This document shows, piece after piece, positions 40,714 through 51,902 of a DNA stretch of 64,000 bases (its first letter is position 1; every line of letters begins with the position of its first letter). The DNA is from VRUE01 sp963725085 (GTDB taxonomy: Bacteria; Actinomycetota; Thermoleophilia; Solirubrobacterales; 70-9), in NCBI GenBank assembly GCA_963725085.1, contig CAVRXM010000001.1, positions 682,001 through 746,000 of the forward strand. The letters run 5' to 3'. The notes under the pieces are model-generated. The model saw only the letters and a program-made list of their open reading frames with translations. It ran no database searches and was not told the origin of the DNA. The translations under genes were made by a program, and so were the position numbers.

Positions 40714-41992
40714 TCAGGTGCTGGGGACCCGCTCGACGGCGCGGGCGGCGATGTCGGACCGGACCTGCATTCCATCGAACGAGATCCGCCCGGCGGCATC
40801 GTACGCGCGATCGCGGGCCTCGGCCGGGGTCGCTCCGATGCCGGTCACGTTGAGGACCCGGCCACCCGCGGTGACGACAGCGCCGTCGCGCTCCGCGGTG
40901 CCGGCGTGGGTCACCTCGGCGATCTCCGCCGCCTCCTCGAGGCCCTCGATCACGTCGCCCTTCGAGGAGGACGCCGGGTAACCGGCCGAGGCGAGCACCA
41001 CCGTCACCGCCCAGTCGTCGCCGAACTCCGCCTCGACCCCGGCGAGGCCCGCGGGCTCGCGCGCGGCGAGGCAGAGGTCGAGCAGGTCGGAGCGCAGCCG
41101 CGGCAGCACCGCCTGGGTCTCGGGATCGCCGAAGCGGACGTTGAACTCGAGCACCCGCGGGCCGTCGGGCCCGATCATCAGGCCGGCGTAGAGGACGCCG
41201 GAGAATGGGACGCCGCGCTCCGCCATCGCCGCGACGATCGGGCGGTGCACCTCGGCGACGATCTCCTCGACCTCGGCCGGCCCGAAGCCCGGCACCGGCG
41301 AGTAGCTGCCCATCCCGCCGGTGTTCGGCCCCTCGTCGCCGTCGAAGATCCGCTTGTAGTCCTGTGCCGGCGCGAGCGGGACGACGTTCTCTCCGTCGCA
41401 GATCGCGAGCATCGACAGCTCCTCGCCCTCGAGGAACTCCTCGAGGACGACCACGGTCTCGCCGAAGCGCCGCTCGGTGAAGAAGACGTCGACGGCGTCG
41501 CGGGCCTCGGACTCGGTCGCGCAGATGATCACCCCCTTGCCCGCCGCGAGCCCGTCCGCCTTCAGCACCGCCGGGTAGGAGGCCGCGGCCAGGTGCTCGA
41601 TCGCCTCCTCGCGGCTGCGGAGGAGGACGTGGGACGCGGTCGGGACCCCGGCCTCTCGCATCAGCGCCTTCGCGAAGGCCTTCGAGCCCTCGAGCTCGGC
41701 CGCGGCGGCACTCGGGCCGAACGCCGGGATCCCCGCCCCCTCGAGGGCGTCGACGGCGCCGGCGACGAGCGGCGCCTCGGGACCGACCACGACGAGGTCG
41801 ACGCTCGCGCTCGCGGGCGGTGGCGACGATCTCGCCGACGTCCTCGGCGCCGACGTCGGGCAGGCACTCGGCGTCGGCTGCGATCCCGGCGTTGCCGGGG
41901 GCGCAGAGGAGCTCGGGTGAGCGCGGCGAGCGGCCGAGGGCGCGGACGATCGCGTGCTCGCGCCCGCCGCCGCCGGCGACCAGGACCCTCAA
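40714..41992 (-). CDS. purD: Phosphoribosylamine-glycine ligase (frameshifted)
   Basis: PurD makes GAR from phosphoribosylamine and glycine. The N terminus (TTG start, RVLVAGGGGREHAIVRALGR, LCAPGNAGIAADAECLP) is in one frame to about 41815. The rest is in another: VGPEAPLVAGAVDALEGAGI, the ATP-grasp region with VLKADGLAAGKGVIICATE, the PNTGGMGSYSPVP loop and FSGVLYAGLMIGPDGPRVLE. Only one base is missing or gained and no family sequence is lost, so an assembly error is likely. It follows the GYD gene by 10 bp. Confidence 0.92.
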
Positions 41993-42002
41993 TCGCCGGC
42001 CC

Positions 42003-42284
42003 TCAGAGCGATGAGGCCAGGTCTTCGGCCGGCATCGCCGCCAGCGTCTGGCTCGTCATCGTCCCCCGCGATCCGAGCTCGACCGAGACCTTGGCGATCG
42101 TGCTGTCATCGGGCGCTTCGACGATGGTGACGAAGTCGTACTGGCCGAGCGTCGCGTACTGGGCGACCACCTTGGCCCCGATCTGTTCGACCTCCTGGTT
42201 CACCTCGGCGACGCGCCCCGGATTGTTCTTCAGGGTGCGAATGCCCTCGGCGGTCAGGTTGGTGAGCATCACGTAGGTTGGCAT
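42003..42284 (-). CDS. GYD domain protein
   Basis: The 93-residue protein is a ferredoxin-like GYD domain (MPTYVMLTNLTAEGIRTLKN, then ATLGQYDFVTIVEAPDDSTI). The family name comes from the Gly-Tyr-Asp motif; here it is GQYDFV. Function is unknown. It is the first gene of a purD-purE transcript on the minus strand, 10 bp before purD. Relatives are often near purine genes by memory, but this is not established. Confidence 0.85.
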   Translation of the reverse strand: MPTYVMLTNLTAEGIRTLKNNPGRVAEVNQEVEQIGAKVVAQYATLGQYDFVTIVEAPDDSTIAKVSVELGSRGTMTSQTLAAMPAEDLASSL

Positions 42285-42364
42285 CGGCTCTCTCCTCTCG
42301 CGGGGTTCGCAGCCCTACGTTAGTCGCTACAGGGGTGGGGCCTCATCTCGGTTCGCTGAAGAGA

Positions 42365-42455
42365 GTTGGGGTTCCTCTCCGGGAACTTGTGAGCCACCGG
42401 CGCTACCGAATCGAGAGCCGCTGCCGATGCGGGTTCCCGGACGAGGAACCCCAAC
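42365..42455. terminator. Long hairpin after transglycosylase gene
   Basis: GTTGGGGTTCCTC and GAGGAACCCCAAC pair over 13 bases and continue, past one bulged C, with TCCGGGAAC/GTTCCCGGA, giving about 22 pairs and a 46-nt loop. It starts two bases after the TAG of the minus-strand transglycosylase gene and lies 80 bp before the GYD gene. Termination is likely, but there is no long T-run, and the big loop is unusual. Confidence 0.55.
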
Positions 42456-42457
42456 CT

Positions 42458-44183
42458 CTAACCGTCGTAGCCGACGTGAACGTGATCGCAGTGGTCGCTG
42501 CGAGCGAAGGCCGGTCCCGGCCCGTCGACGTCGAAGCAGTAGATCAGCTCGGTCGGCATCGCCGGCGACGGCAGCTGCGAGAGCGTGCGGGCGAGTTCGC
42601 CGCACGGCGCCGTCGGCGAGGTTTCGGTGCAGGAGACGCCGTCGACCACGGCGATGTCCATCGCCCGGCCGTAGTAGTGGTTGGAGACGTAGCCTTCGCT
42701 GGTCGTCATCGAGTGGTCGGAGCGCAGCGCCGAGATCGTGATTTCGTGGTTCTGGGTGATCGCCCCGATCAGGCCGACGATCCGCGAGTCGATGCGGCCC
42801 TGTTCGAGGTCTTCCTTCTCGAGTTCGTTCGAGAGGGTCAGGTTGTTCCAGTTGATCGGCGCGATCACGACGTTCGGCAGCGAGAGCGTCCATTCGACCG
42901 AGCTCTGCTTGCAGTGGCCGCCGAGCTTCTCGGCCTCGGCGAGCACCGCGTCGACGTACCACTCGGCCTGGTTGTGGCTGAAGAGGCCGGCGCGGAGGCT
43001 GCCGCGCGACCAGATCATCCGCGCCAGCGTGGCGGCCGAGTCGGCGGGGTCGGAATGGCGGATCCGGCCATCGCCGTCGCCGTCGACCGTGAAGCTCGTC
43101 CACTCGGTCCCGTCGAGGCCGAGCGGGCCGCGCTGCTCCATTTCCTGCTTGCTCATCCCGCGCCCGAAGTCGGACTCCAGCAGGGCGACCGAAGCCAGCG
43201 CCCAGACGCCGCGTTCGCCGAGGCCGTAGCGGGCGGCGGCGGTCTCGAAGGCGTCGAGGTATTCGGGCGGGATCCGGTCGCGCCACGGCTGCGCCGCCTG
43301 GCAGTCGAGCACTTCGAGCTTCGGCGCGAGGTTGAAGGCACCGGCGACGCCGTTGCCGAGCTGGCCGAAGCATTCGGCGTTGGAGAGGACCTCGGCGACG
43401 TACCAGTCGGCGTGGTTGTAGGAGTAGATCGCGCCGTAGGTGTCTTCCGGCATTCCCGCCGCCTTCAGGTAGCCGGCGGCGGCGAAGATCGCGTCTTCGG
43501 GGTCATACGGGTCCTTGGTCCCGTCCCCGTTGGCGTCGACGCCGTACGTTTCCCAGGTCGACGGCATGAACTGCATCCACCCGATCGCGCCGGCCGAGGA
43601 GACGTTGAGGTTGGTTCCGAACGCGGTCTCGACCAGGTTGATCGCCGCCAGCACGCTCGGCCCCTGGGGACCGAGGCCATAGGCCTGCGCCGCGCGCTGG
43701 TAGATCGGAACCAGCACCGGCGGGACTCCGCCCGCGGCGCAGCTCGAGCTCGGGATCGAGGGAATCGAGAAGGCCGATGGGGGCGCGGTCGCGGTGACGC
43801 CGCCGGCCGGTTCGCCTTCCCCTTCTTCTCCTTCGGGTTCGTGCGGGCCCGATTCCCTTTCCGGCTCCGGCCTGGCGGTCTGCTTCGGCTTCGCGGTTAC
43901 GCCGCCACCCTTTTCCGCCGGAACCGGCGGCGCGGTCAGCGTGCTGCCCTGCTTCAGCGGCGGCTGCGGAGCCGGGGTGGGTTCAGGCGCAGGCGCCGGT
44001 TCGGCGGCGGGTGCCGGAGTCGCGACGGGGGCCGGGGTCGTGACCGGGGCGGGGGCCGGCGCGGCGGTCTGGCTCGCGCTTTCCGGCTGCTGGCGGAGGC
44101 GGCCCTTCGGCGAGGGCCGTCGCGGCGGTCGGGACGAGCACCATCACGACGACCATCAGAGTTCCGTAGAGGCGCTTCATCAT
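42458..44183 (-). CDS. Lytic transglycosylase with M15-like C-terminal domain (frameshifted)
   Basis: A signal peptide (LYGTLMVVVMVLVPTAATAL) is followed, after a shift at about 44095, by a long Pro/Ala/Glu linker. The next domain is a soluble lytic transglycosylase: VLAAINLVETAFGTNLNVSS with the catalytic Glu, and GAIGWMQFMPSTWETYGVD. A second helical module holds calcium-like DGDGDGRIRHSD. The last 150 residues contain SNHYYGRAMDI and DHCDHVHVGY, the metal-ligand pattern of M15 D-Ala-D-Ala peptidases. The protein should cut cell-wall glycan and perhaps peptide. It overlaps the upstream membrane-protein stop. Confidence 0.82.
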
Positions 44184-45160
44184 CCCCTCACGTCGGTGAC
44201 GACCCAGTCACCGTTCTGCTTTTCGATCTCGAGCCGCAGCTCGCTCGTGACGCCCAACCGCAGCAGCGAGACGCTGACGGTGTAGGCCGAGCCGGTGCGG
44301 GGGCCGGGGACGAGGTTGAGGACGCGGGCCTGCGGGACGTCGACTCCGGCCGGCTGGCGCGGAGGCCTTTCCTCGAGCGCGGTCGCCAGGCGGGCGCTGG
44401 TGGTTTCGTCGAAGACCGCTGCGGTGCGTTCCGGCTGCTGGCCGATCTCGTAGAAGACGAAGGCCTCGGCGAAGCGACGGGCGACCTTCATCGCGGTCGG
44501 CCCCGCCGGAACCGGTTCGTCGCTGCCGCTGGTCGCGGCGGCTTCGCCTTCGGCCCCGGTCAGGCTGGGACTCGTTTCGCCGGCGGAGATCGTCCCCGTT
44601 CCCCCTTCGGCCGAGCCGCCGACATCGACACCGCCGCCGACTCCGAACGACGGCGCCGCCCCGCTGAGAACGGATTCCGCCGGAGCTTCGGTCGGGGTGA
44701 GGGGAGCGATCGTCGGCGCGGCGGCCGGGGCCTTGGCGACGACCGGCGCGGGCGAGCTGTTATCGCCGCCGAGGGTGAGGACGCTGAAAGCGACCAGCGC
44801 CACGGCGAGTGCCGCCAGGCCCGCCGCTCCGAGGGTCTGCTTCGAGATGTATGTCAGCAGCTCCTGGATCGGCCAGATGAACCAGGTCTCGACGAGCCAG
44901 GCGACGCGCTCGAACGGCCACCTGATCGCCTCCGAGCGGGTCCGGACCCGCTCCGAGGTGTCGCGGGCCCATTCGGCCCCGCGGTCGGCCTGGTCGCGGG
45001 CCCAGTCGGACCCCCGCCAGACGACCTGCTCCTCGACCGTGTGGGCGGCGGCGCGGACCGGCTCGGTGGCAGCGGCCACCGAGGAGCGCACGCGCTCCGC
45101 TCCGGGTTCGGCGTTGATTTGACGTCGTCCTTGCATCGGTTTTCGGGCCCGTCGAAGCAT
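44180..45160 (-). CDS. Membrane-anchored hypothetical protein paired with transglycosylase
   Basis: The 326-residue protein has a charged cytoplasmic region of about 105 residues, a single membrane helix (AAGLAALAVALVAFSVLTLG), a low-complexity Ala/Gly/Ser/Thr stalk and an external domain from about residue 225 (AMKVARRFAEAFVFYEIGQ) ending in ELRLEIEKQNGDWVVTDVRG. This end resembles small nuclear-transport-factor-2-like or mce-associated domains in pattern. Its TGA overlaps the transglycosylase ATG, so the pair is coupled and probably acts together at the wall. Confidence 0.75.
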   Translation of the reverse strand: MLRRARKPMQGRRQINAEPGAERVRSSVAAATEPVRAAAHTVEEQVVWRGSDWARDQADRGAEWARDTSERVRTRSEAIRWPFERVAWLVETWFIWPIQELLTYISKQTLGAAGLAALAVALVAFSVLTLGGDNSSPAPVVAKAPAAAPTIAPLTPTEAPAESVLSGAAPSFGVGGGVDVGGSAEGGTGTISAGETSPSLTGAEGEAAATSGSDEPVPAGPTAMKVARRFAEAFVFYEIGQQPERTAAVFDETTSARLATALEERPPRQPAGVDVPQARVLNLVPGPRTGSAYTVSVSLLRLGVTSELRLEIEKQNGDWVVTDVRG

Positions 45161-45260
45161 AAGTCGGAATTTCAGCCGAATTCCTGTAGCCGAGACCTCT
45201 GGATTGTGCCTCCCAGGCCGTTTCCCACGACTGAATTATCAACGCTGCCTCAGCGCCCCC

Positions 45261-45279
45261 TAAATAAACAGCTGTGAGG

Positions 45280-45290
<11 letters not shown>
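45261..45290 (-). terminator. Rho-independent-type terminator of clpB
   Basis: On the minus strand CAGCTGT pairs with ACAGCTG across an eight-base loop that includes the clpB stop codon. TTTATTTA follows immediately, as expected of an intrinsic terminator. Confidence 0.65.
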
Positions 45291-47868
<2,578 letters not shown>

Positions 47869-47913
47869 TGGGGCCGATTCTACGAGGCCAACGTCACGAC
47901 TACACTCACCGAG

Positions 47914-48954
47914 ATGGCGGTATCGAGGTTCCTCTGCCTCGTCGGCGCGGTTTCGGCCCTCGCTCCGGCAGCGGCGGTCGCCGCTCCGGTGACGGTAGGG
48001 CAGCTTCCCGCCAGCTCTCCGGTCCCCGGCTGTGCGAACAGCCCGAAGGACATCTTCCAACTCACTCTCAGCGGAGGCAGCGGGTACGTGATCCCGCCCG
48101 GCTACACCGAGATCGTCTCGTGGAGCACATACGCCTCTGAAGGCGCGGGTCAGATGCTCGGGTTGAAGGTCTTCGACGACAACCTGCCCTCAAACCAGTA
48201 CGCCGTCATCAGGCATGACGGGCTGCGAACCCTGACCCCTGAAACGGTCAACACCTTCGCGGTCGAAATCCCCGTCGCCGGAGGCGACGTGATCGGCCTC
48301 AACACCGGCAACGCCAGCCTCGCCCTTCCGAATGGGTGCGTCTTCTCGGCACCCGCATCCGACACCTATGCGTTCAGCGTCAACGCCGCTCTCAACGACG
48401 GCGAAGGCGGCACATACGCGCCCGAAAAACTTGGCCGCGTCAATGTCAGCGCCCTCGTCGAGGCGCCGCCGGCGCTCACCTTCGTCAGCCCGGATCGCGG
48501 CCCGGCCTCCGGCGGGACGCCGGTGGTGATCGCCGGCCACGACCTCACCGCGGCGAAGTCGGTCACCTTTGGCGGCGCCCCCGCCGCCAGTTTCAGCGTC
48601 AACTCCGACAACGCGCTCACCGCTGTCTCCCCGCCTTCATCGGCCTCCACCGTCGATGTCACAGTGACGACGGCGGCCGGGACCACTGCGAAATCGGCTG
48701 CCGATCACTTCACCTTCGAACCGCTGCCTCCTGGCATGTCGAATCAAGGGCCCCCGGCCCCAAGCTGCGTAGTGCCGAAACTGCGCCGGCTCGGCCGTGC
48801 GGCCGTCCGCCGCAGGCTGACTGCCGCCCACTGCCACCTCGGCAGGATCACGGGCCCTCGGGGCAGGCGGGCGAGAGTGAAGGGGCAGAGTGTGAAGCCG
48901 GGAACAGTGCTGCCGTCCGGCGCCAGGGTCGGCGTGCGGCTCGGAGTTCCCTAG
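47914..48954 (+). CDS. Secreted IPT/TIG and PASTA-like domain protein
   Basis: ATG 47914 gives a signal peptide (FLCLVGAVSALAPAAAVAAP). The 346-residue protein then has a jelly-roll-like domain of about 165 residues, an IPT/TIG domain (FVSPDRGPASGGTPVVIAGH, AVSPPSSASTVDVTVTTAAG) and a C-terminal PASTA-like module (CVVPKLRRLGRAAVRRRLTA, VKPGTVLPSGARVGVRLG). PASTA modules often bind peptidoglycan fragments. The protein probably sits at the cell surface. It ends convergent with the ABC permease gene, overlapping by four bases. Confidence 0.8.
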   Translation: MAVSRFLCLVGAVSALAPAAAVAAPVTVGQLPASSPVPGCANSPKDIFQLTLSGGSGYVIPPGYTEIVSWSTYASEGAGQMLGLKVFDDNLPSNQYAVIRHDGLRTLTPETVNTFAVEIPVAGGDVIGLNTGNASLALPNGCVFSAPASDTYAFSVNAALNDGEGGTYAPEKLGRVNVSALVEAPPALTFVSPDRGPASGGTPVVIAGHDLTAAKSVTFGGAPAASFSVNSDNALTAVSPPSSASTVDVTVTTAAGTTAKSAADHFTFEPLPPGMSNQGPPAPSCVVPKLRRLGRAAVRRRLTAAHCHLGRITGPRGRRARVKGQSVKPGTVLPSGARVGVRLGVP

Positions 48955-49730
48955 CCGGCGGCCTCAGCGCTGCGCATCCCGCTCACCGCCCAGGCGCTCA
49001 GCAGGGCGATCAGGCTGAGGACGACCACGTAGGTGAGGGCGATCTGGGCCGAGAGCCCGGCGAGCAGATCGCGGTTGGTGTTGAGGACCAGGGTCAGGGG
49101 ATTGACCTTGGCCACGTGTGCGATCCACCCGGCGAGCAGCGCCTGGGGGACGTAGACCGGGGTGAGGAACAGGAGAATGAACATCGGGAACTGCATCAGC
49201 GGGCCCGCCTGCAGCGTCCGCAGCCGAAGCGCGACCCCGGTTGCGAACAGCAGGGCGACCACGTTGACGCTCAGCGAGAGGACGTAGAGGGCGAGGATCT
49301 CGGCCGGGTTGCCGCCAATCGACATACCGGCCAGCAGCGCGACCGAGGTGACGACCGACCAGGTGACGAGCACCCGGACCATCGCCGTGATCGCGTAACC
49401 GCAGATGATCGCGGTCCGGTGGCGCGTCGCCAGCAGCATCCGCCGTCCCATCCCGAACTGGAAGTCGGCCGCGATCGAGAACCCGGTGAAGACGCCCCCC
49501 AACGCCGATGACTGGAGCAGGACGAACCCGAACACGAAGGTCGTATAGCCCTCCGGGTAATGGAAGCTCGGGGTCTGGCTGACGGCCGAGAGGCCGCCGC
49601 CGAACGCGGCGAGGAAGAAGAGGGGGAAGATCAGCGCCGGGAACAGCAGCGCCGGGTTGGTGAAGACGTTGTGGAGGCTGCGCCAGGCGACTCCGAGAGC
49701 CGTCGACGCATAGGCCCGCCGGCCGCTCAT
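48951..49730 (-). CDS. ABC-2 type transporter permease
   Basis: The 259-residue protein has six hydrophobic segments and the ABC-2 pattern: LLFPALIFPLFFLAAFGGGL, GFSIAADFQFGMGRRMLLAT, and a later PMFILLFLTPVYVPQALLAG followed by VNPLTLVLNTNRDLLAG. It resembles the DrrB-type export permeases. Its ATG overlaps the previous permease stop. It is the last gene in the run dnaK to ABC exporter. Confidence 0.88.
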   Translation of the reverse strand: MSGRRAYASTALGVAWRSLHNVFTNPALLFPALIFPLFFLAAFGGGLSAVSQTPSFHYPEGYTTFVFGFVLLQSSALGGVFTGFSIAADFQFGMGRRMLLATRHRTAIICGYAITAMVRVLVTWSVVTSVALLAGMSIGGNPAEILALYVLSLSVNVVALLFATGVALRLRTLQAGPLMQFPMFILLFLTPVYVPQALLAGWIAHVAKVNPLTLVLNTNRDLLAGLSAQIALTYVVVLSLIALLSAWAVSGMRSAEAAG

Positions 49731-50545
49731 GTTCGCTCCATCCGGTTGCGGAGCGAGAGCGAGGCGATCGTGATCGAGAACGCGATCAGGCCGATCGCGA
49801 TCCCGAACGCGAGGGCCAGCGCTTCGGCGTCCCAGCCGGTGATCATCAAGCTGCGGACGCCCTCGATCAGGTAGCTGACCGGGTTGATCGTCGCGATCGT
49901 CCGGAACCAATCGTGTTCGATCAGGTTCCGCGGCATCGAGATCGAGCTGAAGAAGAGGAGGACGAACAGCAGCGGGAAGGTCCCCTGCACCGCCTCGCCG
50001 GAGCCGGTGCGGATCGCCATGAACATCCCGATCCCACCGAACCCGATCGAGATCAGGATCGAGAGCGCGAACAGGACCGGCACCCCGAGCGGGCCGGCGG
50101 CGAACCCGGCCCCGGCGATCAGCCCGACGCTGAGGTAGACGGTCGCCTGGACCAGGCCGATCACGACCAGGCCGCCGAGCTGGCCGGCGATCAGCGAGGA
50201 GCCCCGCATCGGCGTCAGCGAGAGCCGGTTGAAGAAGCCGTTCTCGATGTCTTCCGCAAGTGCCTGGCCGGAGTTCATCGTCGAGAACAGGGCGCCCTGG
50301 ATGAACGGGACGGCGAGGACGAAGGTGAGGTAGGAGTCGGTCGGGAAGCCGGGGATCTTGGTCGCCGCGTTGAGGCCGGCGCTGTTCACGGCGAGCAGGA
50401 ACAGCGGGAAGATGAGGCTGGGGACGATCATCGCCGGCTGGCGCAGGGTTCGCGTCACGGCGCGGCCGGCGAGCGAGCGGACCTGGGTCGAGAGGGTCGA
50501 GCCGCGGCCGCGCGCGCCGGGGAGGGCGACGGTCGCCCCGCTCAC
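49727..50545 (-). CDS. ABC-2 type transporter permease
   Basis: The 272-residue protein begins with a hydrophilic leader, then MIVPSLIFPLFLLAVNSAGL and typical ABC-2 segments including ENGFFNRLSLTPMRGSSLIA and LLFVLLFFSSISMPRNLIEH, followed by NPVSYLIEGVRSLMITGWD. It is related to but distinct from the downstream permease, so the exporter is probably a heterodimer. GTG start overlapping the ATPase stop. Confidence 0.88.
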   Translation of the reverse strand: MSGATVALPGARGRGSTLSTQVRSLAGRAVTRTLRQPAMIVPSLIFPLFLLAVNSAGLNAATKIPGFPTDSYLTFVLAVPFIQGALFSTMNSGQALAEDIENGFFNRLSLTPMRGSSLIAGQLGGLVVIGLVQATVYLSVGLIAGAGFAAGPLGVPVLFALSILISIGFGGIGMFMAIRTGSGEAVQGTFPLLFVLLFFSSISMPRNLIEHDWFRTIATINPVSYLIEGVRSLMITGWDAEALALAFGIAIGLIAFSITIASLSLRNRMERT

Positions 50546-51543
50546 GCCGTGGCCCCCTCGAGCGGATGCTCGCCGGTCGGCATCTCGCCGCCCTCATCGC
50601 CGGCGCCCTCGAGGTGGCGGCCGGTCTTCTCGAGGAAGACGTCGTCGAGGCTCGGTGCGTGGAGGTCGATGTCGGCGACCCGGAGCCCCTCGGCGTCGAG
50701 CGCCCGGACGACGTCGGTCAGCTCCTCGGCTCCGCTGTCGAGGCGCACCGCGACCGAGTCCCTAGCCGCCGGCACCCGCTCGCCGAAGCGCTCGAGGACG
50801 CCGAGCACGCGCTCGCCCTCCTCCGGCTCGCTCGGGGTCACCTCGAGGCTCGGCCTGCCGATCTCGGCCTTCAGCGAGGCCACGGTGCCCTCGGCGACGA
50901 TCTTCCCGTCGTCGATGATCCCGACCCGGTCGGCGAGCTGGTCGGCCTCCTCGAGGTACTGGGTCGTGAGGAAGACGGTGACCCCCTCCTGACCGGCGAG
51001 GCGGGCGACCTCGTCCCAGAGGGCCGCCCTGCTCTGCGGGTCGAGCCCGGTCGTCGGCTCGTCGAGAAAGAGGACGCGGGGGCCGTGGACGAGGGCGAGC
51101 GCGAGGTCGAGCCGGCGTTTCATCCCGCCCGAGTAGCCGGAGACCTTGCGGTCGGCGGCGTCGGCGAGCCCGACCCGATCGATCAGCGCGTCGCCGCGGG
51201 AGACCCGCTCCTCGCGCGGAAGGCCGTGCAGCGCCGTCTGCAGCCGCATGTGCTCACGCGCGGTCAGGTGGGGGTCGAGCGCCGCTTCCTGCAGGGCGGC
51301 GCCGATCGCAGCTCGCACCGCCGGGCCTTCGCGGACGACATCGTGGCCGGCGACGCGGGCGCCGCCCTCGGTCGGCGGCAGCAGCGTCGTCAGCATGTGT
51401 ACGGTCGTCGACTTGCCGGCGCCGTTCGGGCCGAGGAAGCCGTAGATCTCTCCCGGGTCGACATGAAGGTCGATCCCGGCGACGGCCAGGGGCCCGTTCT
51501 TGAACTTGCGGGTGAGCCCTTCCACCTCGATGTTGTTCTCCAT
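50542..51543 (-). CDS. DrrA-like ABC transporter ATPase
   Basis: The 333-residue protein has Walker A GPNGAGKSTTVHML, signature VSGYSGGMKRRLDLAL, Walker B RVLFLDEPTTGLDPQSRAAL and the H-loop region FLTTQYLEEADQLADRV, where Gln is usual in the daunorubicin-resistance subfamily. The C-terminal domain of about 100 residues is typical of DrrA. It would power the two downstream permeases to export a lipid or drug. Its ATG shares one base with the hspR stop, placing it inside the chaperone operon. Confidence 0.92.
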   Translation of the reverse strand: MENNIEVEGLTRKFKNGPLAVAGIDLHVDPGEIYGFLGPNGAGKSTTVHMLTTLLPPTEGGARVAGHDVVREGPAVRAAIGAALQEAALDPHLTAREHMRLQTALHGLPREERVSRGDALIDRVGLADAADRKVSGYSGGMKRRLDLALALVHGPRVLFLDEPTTGLDPQSRAALWDEVARLAGQEGVTVFLTTQYLEEADQLADRVGIIDDGKIVAEGTVASLKAEIGRPSLEVTPSEPEEGERVLGVLERFGERVPAARDSVAVRLDSGAEELTDVVRALDAEGLRVADIDLHAPSLDDVFLEKTGRHLEGAGDEGGEMPTGEHPLEGATA

Positions 51544-51902
51544 CAGGCTCCTTCCCGATGTTCGAGCTCGGCGGCGCGCCTTCGCATCCGCTCGAGCTCC
51601 GATTTCATCCGCTCTACCTTCCGCTCGAGCTCGAGGACGGTCTCGACCCCGGCGAGGTTGAGCCCCTGCTCGGTGGTCATCTGCTGGATCCGCCGCAGTC
51701 GCTCGACGTCCCTCTGAGAGTAGAGACGGGTGTTCTTCGGCGAGCGCTTCGGCTCGATCAGCCCCCGCGCCTCATACATCCGCAGCGTCTGCGGGTGCAT
51801 GTGGGCGAGCTCCGCCGCGACCGAGATCATGAACACGCCGCGCTCGGCGTCGATCGAGGCTTCCACCCGCCGGGTCAGGCGCCGCCCGTCGCCACCTCTC
51901 AT
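51543..51902 (-). CDS. hspR: HspR, MerR-family heat-shock repressor
   Basis: The 119-residue protein has a MerR helix-turn-helix (FMISVAAELAHMHPQTLRMY and EARGLIEPKRSPKNTRLYSQ), then a coiled coil (LELERKVERMKSELERMRRR). HspR represses dnaK and clpB operons in actinobacteria, with DnaK as co-repressor. The 23-residue N-terminal part is unusual and may be over-called; a GTG inside it is possible. It overlaps dnaJ upstream and the ABC ATPase downstream. Confidence 0.92.
   Translation of the reverse strand: MRGGDGRRLTRRVEASIDAERGVFMISVAAELAHMHPQTLRMYEARGLIEPKRSPKNTRLYSQRDVERLRRIQQMTTEQGLNLAGVETVLELERKVERMKSELERMRRRAAELEHREGA

Noticed and set aside
42278..45277. A 999-codon open frame on the plus strand
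   Set aside because: It runs antisense to the GYD start, the transglycosylase and its membrane partner, has repetitive Arg/Gly/Asp composition and no domain. It is a product of high GC codon bias.
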